In this document: positions 12,901 to 23,984 of the stretch, one piece after another
How positions within the stretch are numbered: position 1 is the first letter of the stretch
Layout of the letters: each line of letters begins with the position of its first letter
Origin: Tetrapyrgos nigripes
Lineage: Eukaryota; Basidiomycota; Agaricomycetes; Agaricales; Campanellaceae
Assembly (NCBI GenBank): GCA_013368315.1
Contig: JAACJM010000306.1
Span: 1 to 64,000 of the forward strand
Length of the DNA stretch: 64,000 bases
Reading direction: 5' to 3'
Program-made: the position numbers and the translations under genes
Notes under the pieces: model-generated
What the model was told of the DNA's origin: nothing
The model's database searches: none
What the model saw: the letters and a program-made list of their open reading frames with translations, nothing else

Positions 12901-15497
12901 ATGTGGAAAGCACCTGTTTATGCTATGCATCTGCCCAAAGTGTATCTTGGAGTTGAGGAAGTGCCAAAATCGGGCCACTCGTAGGAAGGCCTGGTAGGGA
13001 TCGCTGACCAGGTGGGTGAAGACATTGTCACTGAGGTGACGAAGGGAGGTCGAGTAGTCATAGGCACTGAATTTGGCCTGCAGGGTGTGAATATCATATT
13101 CACAAAGAACAGTGAATGTGAATGCGGATATAGGCTCAGTAGCAGAGCCGGTAATAGGCTGTTTCTCTAGTAAGTGCTCTTAGAACACAGAACACCAACA
13201 GAAAAACCTATAAGTTTTGTTGCGAGAGTGTATCTAGTAAGTAGAATACTCTTCAATTTATACCACAGTTTGGAAGGGGTTTGCACGAATGCACACACAA
13301 AGGCTATTGCCACAAAACACACAAATGCACGAAGGCACACACACAATATCAATTCAACCAGTTCAATTCAATTTGAAGGCGCCAATGCCTTAGACACAGT
13401 TTCCAAGTCTCGAGGACACAAGTTATAAACACAAAACAACCAACAAATATATTCAATCACTGATTTAACCAACACTGTATGTTTAGACTCCACGCGAGTA
13501 TGATAAGTTTGTTAAGAAGCTCTTGTCCGTGTTTCACAGTCTCTACCGCTAAATAGGGAGAATCCTGATACTCTACAGTTCGTTGCTTGGGTAGCTACTC
13601 GTAATACCTAGCCCTTTTATACTACTCGTAGCTACAACTATACAGTTTTACAGTTCTTTTCAATGTCCGCTAAAATATATCAAAGAAAACAGTAAATCTA
13701 CTCTAACCGCTAGTCCGTGAGCATAATAACTACCGTATCTAGTAGGTGCCTTCTAATTAGGGTATACAGGAAACTGGAATATTATCTAATTTTTTTTTGT
13801 AGTAGGGATTTCTCTATCCCTTGCTCCATTCTCGTTACTCATAGGGTACTCTCTGGTCCTGGTGGCTGTAGCCTGACTCAGATAGCTCCACTTATGACTA
13901 CACTTCGGAATACCGCTAGTCCGTTGGGTTTAGGGTATCCTCGTATCTAGTCTTTGCCTCTCGTTCTTATAGTATTGAACGCATACTTATCCCTCTATAC
14001 CGCTAGTCTAAACTCGTACACCGCTAATCCGAGTCCAGCTCTTCAATAGTAATGCTTAAGCCTTCAAAACTAGCGTAGTATACCCAAGGGTAGTACCGTA
14101 CTCATCTTTAAGATGCTTAATCCGTAGTGATCTTCAGTAAGTACTGCTTTTGGTAATACTTATGCCCGAATCAGTAACCCCGCTAATTTGGATCTCATTA
14201 CGTTTAGGGCTTCACAACACTTTAGATACTCTCGTACCGTTGCTGCTAGTCCATCCCTTGTATACCATCTGAAAGCTATGGTCTCTAGCTTTCTATCGAT
14301 ATAAATATTATGCCACTTTTCTATCTTAACCATCTGTAGATATGCTCCGCTAGTTTGTATACATCCGGGTTGGAATCCCGAATATCCGAATTGTCCAATG
14401 ATGACGTGTCCTTTCGGTGAATCTGGGTTTGTAATGCCAACGCGTACCCGTGAATAGGGGCGTTTGTCCTCCTTCTCTATCCCTTGAGTCGTACTAGCAG
14501 GTTCGTTAAGCCTTTGTAGACTTTGTAGTTAGGTGGGTCTGCTACTATAGCTGTATCCCTTAGTATGTATCTGTTATAATACTTTGAACAAGTCTTAATC
14601 TTATCCGCAAGTATTGACCATTAACATATTTTAAGTTATACACCTAATTCCTAGTACTTTGACTAGCAGTTCGGGACTCACTCTAGTCCTTATTATCCAT
14701 TTAAGAGTGACTTAGACATATATTAGCACTAGTTTTGGGTATTTAACCGCGAATTTGTACGGTGTATCACCAGGGAAGAGTCGAGCTTGCATTAATTGTT
14801 TGATGCAGGTTGTACTAGAGAAGCATCCACAGAAAGAGAGGCGGGTGCCATGGACACTGTTGGAGTGAGTGATAAGAAATTTCATGGGAGGATGAGGATT
14901 AGAGCAGATGCCACTGCTATGTCCGAGTTGGATAGCGTAGTCAGTACCAAGAGTGCTGATATCGTGTTGGCGGTAGAATCCTCGGCTTTGATCCCATACT
15001 TGAGCCCAATGCAAGGGTGTGGAGCGATGTCTGTCAATGAAACAATCACGACAAGACGTCTCATAGAAGAGGCAGTCCTGGCACTGTACATCGCACTTGG
15101 CTCCGCGTCCACAGGAGCATAACTGATTTTGGGCTGAGTTGTGCTCATGAGCGAGGAGTTCACTGGCGAATTCAGGAAGATGCTGAACAAGATCTTGGAA
15201 GGCAAGAGTCGTTTGAGAAGGCTGTGGAGCTTTATCCTGGTGTGGTAGTGGATCACTGACAGCTGGTGGTGGTGTGGGATGCAAGGGCGATGGAGGGATA
15301 GGGTCTGGGACAGACGGGATGAACTCAGATGCAACAGATATGACTGGTTTATGTTCTTGGAGCAGACGAGGAGTCGCAGTGATGACACAGCTACCATCTC
15401 TCTTCACCTGGGTCACAGTGTCGCCGCCATGGGTTACTTTGAGCTTCTTGGTGTTGTCGATTTGGGTTTTAGTCGCTGCTCTTCGACGTTTAGACAT
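9996..15497 (-). pseudogene. CxC2-KDZ transposase, interrupted
   Basis: This is a DNA transposase of the Kyakuja-Dileera-Zisupton class. The N-terminal exon (15497 down to about 14745) holds a CxC2 cysteine cluster: CSCGRGAKCDVQCQDC, CRDCFIDRH, LGHSSGICSN and FCGC. The core resumes at about 13140 with AFTFTVL and SAYDYSTSLRHLSDN, then CPACPDPGVN (about 12844-12878). It continues with YDRNHQINQFW, TGGVNTQCDH, YDANCSYW (about 12209-12232), GETAEYYWAELN (about 12004-12044) and HHNDWNWWK (about 11921-11955). C-terminal helical exons run to the stop at 9996, ending with a FARHQAAMFLDLAEEAELRF segment. Introns of about 50-65 bp separate the exons. Two lesions are visible: a 1.6 kb insertion between the CxC2 part and the core, and a one-base frame change near 12000. 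It is likely inactive as it stands. Confidence 0.8.
13145..14742. mobile_element. ~1.6 kb insertion splitting the KDZ transposase, solo-LTR-like
   Basis: The transposase reading frame stops matching its family just after the residues LFPGD and resumes at SATEPISAF. The DNA between shows no coding potential. It repeats the motif ACCGCTAGTCC or variants at least six times (about 13540, 13706, 13909, 13998, 14021, 14238). It has a TATA-like CCTTTTATACTAC segment near 13612, as an LTR promoter might. Only a 3-bp candidate target duplication (TAC) could be proposed, so a solo LTR is a guess; another element type is possible. Confidence 0.5.
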
Positions 15498-15843
15498 AGC
15501 AGCAGAGGGAGAGGTCAGGAATTAGATGGTGGCAAACTAGAAAAATGGGAGAGAAAAGGACAGGACCATGACAAACCACATGCAAAACACGTCCAACATG
15601 AGCTAGATGGTGGCATGGTAGAAACTGAAGTAGAACAATAGACAACCCATGTGTAAAACACGTCCGACACGTCTATACACCCCAACGCCATGCCAATCCC
15701 AGATTAGGGCAGTGCCAATGATAAACAATTAAGGATGGTGATATTTTCGGAATTCGTGGCATTGATACAACTAGTAAAGTAGGGAGAACATCCAGACAAG
15801 CATCATCTACATTCCAACATGAATCCTTTGCGTTTGGGAAATT
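15498..15843. other. Intergenic spacer, 346 bp
   Basis: This lies between the transposase start and the end of the next minus-strand gene. It carries short imperfect repeats (ACAAACCACATGCAAAACACGT near 15572; ACAACCCATGTGTAAAACACGT near 15642). It probably contains the transposase promoter, but no box could be identified. Confidence 0.4.
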
Positions 15844-16764
15844 CTACATTCCAACATGGACACCCTTTGGCTTCAGGACAATCATATCACCATCCTGAAT
15901 ATTGATAACACGGTTCCATGTCGCATCCTCCCAAACCCCGTCAATAAGTTGCTGAGCCTGATCAGCAATCTCTAATCCCAAACGGCCCAACGCAAGCTTA
16001 TGATCCCCAAGAACCAATCGATAGCCTTGAGGCGTCCAGCGAAGGGGGAGCTGACATGTTCCTGAAGAAGCAAAACCCTGGAACGAGGACAATTCATGGT
16101 GAATGAGTAAGATGGCTTGAGGGAAGCAAAGGATAGCACAGACCTTATATACCAAGGCCGAAACCGTTTTATCAAGGGAGAGTAGTGGACGTCCATTGCT
16201 CACTTCCCCACCTCGAGATCATTCACAGACAGGGCGTAATGGAGAGGTCCCTATCTGAACCTGTTCTTGACAGAGCTGGCATTTCGGCCATTGCCAGCAG
16301 TAGCACGACCAGGAATTGCAGTCAGAATAGTAGGCAGTTCGTGTTTCCGAGCAGGATCGTCAAGTATCTTCTTGCGGTCAAGATGTGCTCGAATGATAGC
16401 GTCCTGGGCAAGAGCAGCTCCAGTAAGTTTCCTGTCATACCATTGAAAGTGGCATTCATCACCCTTGTCATCTATGCACTGTGTAGAGGTCAATGATTGA
16501 GGTGCACTTGATAAAGAGTTGAAAACATACAAAAGAGTAGAACTTGCCCAAATGTTCGTTATCTTTCAGGTAGACATTGATCTCTTTGCTTCCTCCCCAG
16601 AGCGTCTTATCATGATCTCCAGAAGGGCACAGCAGTAGTTGACTTGGGTGCTTGCCTCCATTGAGCTGCTGGGCACGGTCCACAATCTGCCGGTTGACGA
16701 GAGACTTTTCCTTGTGGATGGGAAGAGAGTTGTTGGGGCGACGACGGCGATGTTCAACGGGCAT
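15844..16764 (-). CDS. KDZ-element accessory protein, unknown function
   Basis: I do not recognise the family. A start at 16764 gives a basic opening (PVEHRRRRPNN), followed by NVYLKDNEHLGKFYSF. An intron (about 16540 down to 16490, GTATGT...ACAG) joins this to CIDDKGDECHFQWYDR and a helical KLTGAALAQDAIIRAHL segment. At least one more intron near 16260-16210 is needed to reach the last part (SNGRPLLSLDKTVSALVYK onward to VLKPKGVHVGM and stop). The β-strand-like block with HFQWYDR loosely recalls BAH-type chromatin readers, but that is speculation. It lies upstream of and in the same direction as the transposase, inside the inverted repeats, so it is probably part of the element. Confidence 0.5.
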
Positions 16765-17080
16765 GGTGGTTAAAGTGAGGCAGAATAAGGAATGCCTGAA
16801 GAATGCCTGAAGAATATATAAATCTAAACCAGTTGCATTGTCAACGTAAATCCCAATTAGTACATGGGTTATGACGACTTACAGACAATGTGCCGAACAA
16901 TAAAACACCAAAAGAGGAACAAAAGAGGCAATGAGACTAGTCGGCCTGAGCACAATAATGTGATTAGTATCTGGGCCAAAGGACCAAGTAAAAAAGCCAA
17001 ATGTAGACATACTGTGAAGTTCAAGAAAAAAGGCCGTTGCAAAAACATACCCCCCTCTCAACTACCACTACTTGTTCCCA

Positions 17081-17988
17081 ATGCCTGTCCTAAACACCCG
17101 CCCAACCTCTCCTCTCGAATACAGTTTAATAGGCTTCGTTCTTGATCGCGATCGCATGCCGTTCCCAGATGCACTCAGACACATTGACCTGCCCTGGCTG
17201 ACGACCACTGGCCCCGAAAACGAGGCAGCCTTCGCTATCACCAGAAAGATCAATTACCCGATTGCTCAAACCCCCAACCTGGTACACACTGCAGTCTTTG
17301 AACATAGCAGTGGTAAACTGTATCGTGACAATGAGGTGTGCTTCCCGAATTTCTCGTTCTGCCACCTTCTGACTGGCTTTTAGAACCACCAGGACTGTGG
17401 CTGCGACCAAATCCTCCACAAGCTTTCAATCAGGGACCGACTACTCCTCAACAGCACTATGCAAACCTGGGACTTGGCTACTGACGACCTGCAAAAAGCC
17501 TACAAGTCTCTCAAAGAAGAGGAAAGAGATATCGAAAGCAACACTGAGACGAATGCCGAAACAGAGACTGACAAGGCCAGCAGTGACGGGAGTGGAGAGG
17601 CTGCTGATGTTGAGGAGAGTGACGAAGAAGAGGACGACAAACACCAGGCGACTCCAGGTAAATGCTTCTGCTCTCCATGGTTTTGGGTATCGACTGATGT
17701 CCAATAGTTCCAGACCAACATGGATCTACATGCAACTTTGTAGAGCAGAGAGCACCAGACTACCCCGATTTCCCTTCGACCATCCTCCCAACTATCCGGG
17801 CTCCAAAACGAGTTTGAGATGCCCAAGGCATTCAAGAGCCTCAGTGCAAAAGGATTCGAGGTACCAAGGAGTTTGTCGAGTACAAGGAGGGAGATAGAAC
17901 AGTCCTTGAGCTCCGGGACGAGGATGACGTTGGCGAATATGACAAGTACGAGGAAGATGGAAAGGTTGTCATTGAATTCCAGGACTAA
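17081..17988 (+). pseudogene. Acidic KDZ-cargo protein with two premature stops
   Basis: An ATG at 17081 opens a frame that stays conserved-looking to TAA at 17986-17988 with one intron (17658-17707). The N-terminal about 100 residues look globular. A long Glu/Asp/Ser/Thr-rich segment follows (about 17510-17650, with EEERDIES and EEEDDKH). The C-terminal part is mixed charge and ends ELRDEDDVGEYDKY...VIEFQD. The frame is broken by TAG at 17381-17383 and TGA at 17815-17817, yet continues in the same frame after each. Both stops are one C-to-T change from a sense codon (CAG, CGA). The family is unknown to me; the acidic tract suggests a nuclear or histone-interacting protein, as inference only. 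Confidence 0.55.
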
Positions 17989-18089
17989 GGGCGACAGGAG
18001 AACAGGGATAGACACCTGGAATAGCACAATGTAATAGTTTAACGTTGTTTCAGACAAAGGTACTAGAATAAATAGGTGTATAACGACTC

Positions 18090-19060
18090 AGGAAATGCTG
18101 AACGTGTCACAGTACGGCACCCAGCAGCCAAAGGAAGAGGTATGCAGTGAGCAACTTCAACTGCCTACAAATGCGAGTGGCGCAAACGCCAGTCTCGTAG
18201 GCTAGAAGTAATTCAAAGCCTAAATTTCAAACCGGGTCCTAACGCTGTCAAGGAAGCGACATAAACCATTGGGGACAATCTGGCCATGTATTTCAGAGTT
18301 GGAAGTCTGGAGAATAGAAATATGAGCAACAAATGAAGTCAGGAAAGAAATATTTACTCACTCACAGCGGGACTATACATGAGGAAGCGAGGTCGTACGG
18401 CAACGAGTGTATCCAGGGCTGGGAGGTGAGGAACACTTGTCAGAACTTGAGCCAATCATCCAAAGAATGCCAAGGAGACGGAAGGAAAAAAAGTAACAAG
18501 CACAATGGTCAGCAAGCTGGGGTACCAGTGGATATTATCCATGCAAAGGGAGGGAACGATACGTACCTTATATGAAAATGAAAAAGCTTTACTGCACCCA
18601 AGCACTCGGGAAGGAAAGAGTAGCCAGTGAGCAAACTCAACTAGCTACATTTACAAGCAGCACAAACGCCAGTCTCGTAGGCTTGAAGTAATTCAAAGCC
18701 TGGTTTCCTTAGGGGTCCAGAGTTGTCGAGGAAGCCTGTTGCGGGCTGTCAAGGGAGCTGTCCGGGGCATACGCTGTCAAAGAAGCCTGTTGCGGGCTGT
18801 TGAGGAAGCGTACAGAGACATAAGAGGCAGGAGCAGAAGGCGGGAAGTGTGGTAACCCTAATCCCACCAGTGGCTTGGGAACTGTACAGCTGCTGACAAA
18901 GCAACCCAGCCTTTCCCGATGCCAGCCAAGTTTGCTTCCCGCTCCCTCGACAGCCCACAACAGGCTTCTTCAACAGCATACGCCCTCCCTCAACAGCCCG
19001 CAACAGGCTTCCTTGACAGCCCTTCAAGATTTCCATTGGCCTACACACACTCCTTGACCT
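18090..19060. repeat. Direct repeat pair and foldback repeat cluster
   Basis: A segment at about 18110-18240 recurs with divergence at about 18593-18720; both contain GCCAGTCTCGTAGGCT and AGTAATTCAAAGCCT. Immediately after, CCTGTTGCGGGCTGT occurs twice (about 18736-18800) and its reverse complement occurs at about 18950-19022, making an imperfect foldback with a spacer of about 150 bp. No coding sequence is supported here. Confidence 0.6.
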
Positions 19061-19321
19061 GAATTATTTCGGTCAACGCAGCTGTACTTTTGAGTCAGCT
19101 GTAAATTTCGCCCAAGTCACTTTTGAGTGCTTGTGCATGACGATAGTTGGCCGGTCTCAAGTCATCATACCATTTACATCCCCATGGTGAGTATTAATTT
19201 CATTTGACCTCTATCTTTTGCATGCTTGATTGGTACTAACACGCTGCTGCCCTTTGCCTGTGACGCTGTCAAACTTGACGACTGTGTTGCAGGCTTCTTC
19301 AAAGCTCACAAGCAAACAACT

Positions 19322-21665
19322 ATGAATGGGGACAGTTACAATCACCCTGATCCAGTATGTGCTCGTTTGCTTTGCTGGAGCCCGTTACTTACTGGCTACA
19401 TGTCTTTCTGCTATATAGCCCACCATGGAAGAACTGGATGCTGACCACCAACTACTCCTTCACCGACCACTTAAAAGTGCGTATACATGCCATCTTCCAT
19501 CACCATTACTGAGTTTTTACCTTTTGCAGATAAAGCACGTCCTCCTGCAGCATATGATGCCTCTCTGGCTGCTGTATTACCAGGTGGAAGTCTATTCCTA
19601 ACAACGCCTTACCAAGACCTCCATTTGTTCCAAGTCAGTCCTATTATCAAAGGCATGTGCATGCGTCGGGATTTCCACTTCAGACAGTACGATTACCTTC
19701 AATGGCCCCAGCAATGGTGTCAGTCACTTTGCTACCTTGCGTGTATCCTCCGTCGACCCCCACCTGGACATCAATTTGATATGATGTGGTGGACGCCTAC
19801 AACGGATTGTTTTAAAGAGGAGCGTCAGGGTATCGCTTCAGGGTTAGGAAAACTAAGGGGGGGAAGGCGGAGGAATTAAGACTATTGGTAGCTGAGTTAC
19901 GAGGGCGTTGTAGCCTTTTCATAGCTTCCCATGACAATGAAACTGAGGTGGAATTGGCCCGACAGTGTTCTCAGCGCCTCCTGGAGAGGATCAATTGTCT
20001 CCACTCCCTGCTTTTGACCTTTCGCCAATTATGCTATACGATTGCCAGCCTCCAGCGCCTTTTCCTGGAGTTGCATGCTCTCCTAGAGTACTGTACCCTC
20101 TACAAGCCACACATGCTGGCCAAAAGTCTTCCTGCTTCGATTACCGCCCTGGTTATTGGTGCTTGGACCTCTAATCTTGAGGCAGTGGAGGCTTTATTCC
20201 GTGCCGGAATCCCATTTTGGTTCCTTTGCCGAGTGAAGAACGTTCCAGCTGTCTCCGTTGGCGAATTAGCTCCACTGGTCCTTCCAGACACTCTCTGCCT
20301 TGACGACGCACCATTCCCGGAACCAATAATCTATCGTTCCGGTGTCCCTAACCCTGAGCTCCAATACGCTGCCATCTACAAACATCTAAATACCGCATTT
20401 AATACTCACTCGCCATTTGAGTCTTCAGCTGAAAGTTGTCTTCAGATAACTCCTCCTTCTGCCTTGGTGCTAAGCGGTCCCCAGAGGACCACCCCATCAG
20501 ATCGTCGTCATCATCCTTGTAAGCACTTATTTCAAGTTGTCATTCTATGATAGCCTAGCTGATTGTATCTACTTGTGATCTAGATTCAAAGCCGTCTAAA
20601 AAACCTTCCCAGACACCAGGTGGTCGAGATAAATTCGACCTTGTTTCTCACAGCTTGTTCTTGCCATCTCCTTGCTGGGGTCCCGTGCTCTCACATGTCA
20701 ACCAAAGCAGCCTGCCTGATCTGATCCAAGGTGGCTACGCGTTTCCTGATCCTTCCCTATTCGTGACAGTGACGAAACCTGAAACGACACTCAGGTACTG
20801 CTGGAACTGGCTACAGTTTTGCGACATCCTCCTATTCCGGGTGACCCAACCATCTCCGCAACTGATCCCCAATTCTACCTGGTGACAGATATTGAATGGG
20901 GATCTCACGTCGACTGTGCAGCCATCCAGCTCTCAACGACCCTCGAGAACAGCCTCTGTCAAGACTGTGGCTCGTGACTTGTTGGGAAACTGCTTACTCT
21001 CCACCAGTGTCGAGGTTGACCTGGAGCACCTCCCCAACTTTGTGATGTGGAGAGGTCGTTCATTTTCTGAACCCTCTGACATCTCCGAGGACATCTCTCG
21101 GGAAATCATTTGGGAGATAGCTCAGCTCAACTTTCGCTGTGAGCTAAGGGCATTGGATGAGGTGCTTACCCCACGGCTTTCTGATGAACAGCGTCTTGAG
21201 CAGTCTGCACATCTCAGTGCTTGCTTTTTGGGAGCTGAAGTCGAGAACATCCTCACTGTCGAATTTGATTGGGCAGATGGAGATTTTGCTGCTAAGGTAC
21301 CGAGTTCTCAGAAAAAAGCATTGTTCGGGTTGCGAGATGTGATGAAAAAGTGGCGAAAGTTTCATGAGCGTTGTTCGAGTGCATCTGGGAACGCTCTGGA
21401 GAAAACCTTTTACAATGACACGGCATTGGAGGTGTTCGAATCGGATGTCGTGCTTTGCTATCTACAGTATTTCTTCAATGTTTTTGGACATGCAGCCATG
21501 GCTCCTCTTCACAGCTCCGTTTTTGTTCTTATTGTCTTGTATGATTACTCTATTACCTTTCTTGGACAACTGTACTTGGTTTGCTTGGACAATCGTATTT
21601 ACCTTTCTTGGACAATCAATTTGCTTATTGTTCCTCTGAGTCAAATACACTCACGTGCATCTTAA
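19322..21665 (+). pseudogene. KDZ-cargo gene 1, conserved-looking unknown with stop and frameshift
   Basis: Exons 19322-19354, 19419-19476 and 19530 onward give a continuous start (MNGDSYNHPDP, then PTMEELDADHQLLLHRPLK). The protein has aromatic-rich motifs such as FHFRQYDYLQWPQQW and FDMMWWTPT. A helical region follows (QRLLERINCLHSLL, LLEYCTLYKPHM) and then FRAGIPFWFLCR. After an intron near 20520-20584 comes a second part with GGYAFPDPSLFVTVTKPE and LLGNCLLSTS. Frame is lost at a run of seven G near 19855-19861, and a TGA at 20883-20885 sits where CGA would keep the frame. From memory it resembles a large family of uncharacterised proteins in repeat-rich mushroom genomes; I could not verify this. 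The 3' tail after about 21510 is low-complexity (repeated TTGGACAA). Confidence 0.55.
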
Positions 21666-21739
21666 GGTTTCTCACCTACTCCTACTCCCAACTCCAGACA
21701 CTCCTGGTTGAAGTTCTTCTGTGCTGCTCAATTCTCTCC

Positions 21740-23930
21740 ATGGCACCTAGTCCCTTCTCCACCGAACAACAGACCACCCTCAGAGAAGAGTTTCTTCCAG
21801 ATTATCTCGCCTGCAATACCGATGCTGCCTGGAAGACCCATTTGCAAAAAATCATGAAGGAAATACTTGAGCACGAAGTGTTTGCAGACAAGCTGGACTC
21901 AGCGAAGACCGAAAAGGATTGGAGAGGGGTGAGTACTTGTTTTACTATGCGACTACGTCAATAACATTCTTCAGTCCATTATGAAATTCTTCAGGAACCA
22001 ACGTCAAGGTCAGCGTCAAAAGCAAGCTCTTACAGACCTGAAAGAGGGCTCTACTTCATCTACGGCTCATGATCCTGTCAATTGTGTCAGGAGCATGCAC
22101 ACCGCTGCAAAAATATTCCAGATCCTCAGCCAGGACACCATCGATGGTCAGACTGTCTTCAAGACACAAAATGAAGCGAAGATTCGTGAGCACTCAGCCA
22201 ACATGGAGGGTCGATCGTGTGACAGGTTCAAGAAGGTGTTGAAGGAGCTTTAGACTGCAGAAAAGGATAAAACCGCATATGAAGCACAAGCAAAGGAGTA
22301 CTGGAACGTGTCGAAGTGCGTTGTGCATCATTTCCTGCTTGTATTCATGCTGACCTTCCTATAATACTAGCAATCAAGATCAGTTTCTCACCGGTGCCAA
22401 TCAGGTCTTGTCCGCGCTCTGCGAATATCAGCATCTCGGTAAAGCTGAGATTTTGCTGATGTACATGTTCGTTCATGAAGATGGGCAACTGGACAGTGGA
22501 TGGTATGTTGGATTATTTTCTGTGTCCTTTGTATAGAGCGATACTAACTGGGCTCAGTGTGTCAGGACATTCCGACCCTGCAACGATGGATTTCGCCAAT
22601 GAGCATGACCAAGTGTACAACGGGTTCCTCAAATCTTGGAAGGAATACAGGGCTAAGTACTGCAGAGGTATGAGCATATATTATCTTCTATTCACAAATT
22701 TTCAATACTGATTTGCTTCATCTAGTGCCTGAACCAAAAGTCAACACAATGATTACCGTGGATTCGGAATCCCGGCCCCGCTTTCCTGCAGTAGACTTTG
22801 ACAAAGTGAGGGGAATGGATCTCCAAGAGATCTTGTCAACGTATCTGAGTGCTTTATGGGGTGAGTCAATGTCAATGTGTGGGTGTCTGTGTATTCTAAC
22901 TTATCATTCTATACTAGCATTTTCAGGACGCAAAATCACAGCTTGCTTGGACGAGTTTGTCGACACTTCAGTGCACAGACTCCCCTGTATTGGGGATCCA
23001 CACGATGAGGAGTTCAGCGCTGCTAAAGTGATGGCACTTGCAGAATGGTTCGCCGCATCCTCTTCTGAATCTGCACCACAGCCGTTTGAGTTTCGCCCAC
23101 CCGTCACTTCTAGCTCGGACTCTGATGGTTCCCCCACTACCAAGTCAATTTCTCCTCAACCTTCTGAAGGTATCTCTACGCCAACCGTCACTGACTCCTC
23201 CATCGTTCGACCACTGGTTCAACAGTCGCCTAGCCCTACTGGGGAGGCAACCAATGGAACCCGTGCTCCTGTGTCTTCTGAAGGTGCACCAGCCGAGTCT
23301 ACTACCATGGATGTCTCTACTACTAGAATGGAACAGCCCGATGCTCCGTTCAACGCTGACACTCCTGGCGAAGTCCCAGACACCCCTGTCATGGATTCCC
23401 CTTCCCATCCGGCAACAAACGATGAATCCACCACACCAACAGTGAAGCCACCCATGGCTTCCAAAGGACGTCAACTGAAGGCAAAGCGGGTAGTCAAGGA
23501 GAAAGGGAAAGAAAAGGCAGCAGAGAGTGGGTCGGAGCAGACGGCTCCCAATCAACCCAAGGCAACCAAGAAAGGGAAAGAAAAGGCAGTACAGAGTGGA
23601 TCACAGCAGATGCCTCCCAATCAACCCAAGGCAACCAAGAAAGGGAAAGAAAAGGCAGTAGAGAGTGGATCAGGGCAGACGCCTCCCAATCAACCTAAGG
23701 CAACCAAGAAAGGGAAAGAAAAGGCAGTAGAGAGTGGATTGGAGCAGACTGTGGAGGAGCCGAGGAGAAGTATTCGCAAGCGCACAATCGAACAGGTTAC
23801 GAAGGAAGTTACGCTCGTCGCCACTCCACCTGGCAAGAAGTCAGGAAAGGGTTTCGCATACGTCGCTGAACTCATTGTGGACAATCAACCAGTCGAACCA
23901 GCCAAGAAGAGAAGAAAAGCAGGTCAATGA
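21740..23930 (+). CDS. KDZ-cargo gene 2, basic-tailed unknown protein with one premature stop
   Basis: Exons 21740-21928, 21975-22315, 22371-22502, 22558-22667, 22726-22860 and 22918-23930 sum to 1,920 bp, an exact multiple of three (639 residues). All introns are GT-AG. The first half is helical with charged residues. The second half is Ser/Thr/Pro-rich and disordered, then a Lys-rich block of about 3.6 copies of a 23-residue unit (GKEKAVESGSxQTPPNQP plus KATKK), and a basic C-terminus ending PAKKRRKAGQ, a likely nuclear localisation signal. An in-frame TAG at 22251-22253 (a C-to-T step from CAG) interrupts exon 2, so this copy may be dead. The function is unknown; a DNA- or chromatin-binding partner of the transposase would fit its tail, by inference. 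Confidence 0.6.
23500..23755 (+). repeat. In-frame 69-bp minisatellite within cargo gene 2
   Basis: About 3.6 copies of a 69-bp unit containing AAGAAAGGGAAAGAAAAGGC. Each unit encodes 23 residues rich in Lys, Gln, Ser and Pro. Copies differ at only a few positions, so copy number probably varies between element copies. Confidence 0.8.
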
Positions 23931-23984
23931 GAACAAACTTGAAGCAAAGTGGTCAACGCACTTAAGGTGGGACTAATGGATTTA

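Noticed and set aside
15274..15641. Plus-strand ORFs over the CxC2 exon
   Set aside because: Shadows of the minus-strand transposase, which has the cysteine cluster and family motifs.
16500..16764. BAH domain in the minus-strand accessory gene
   Set aside because: Only a loose resemblance of one short block; too weak to name.
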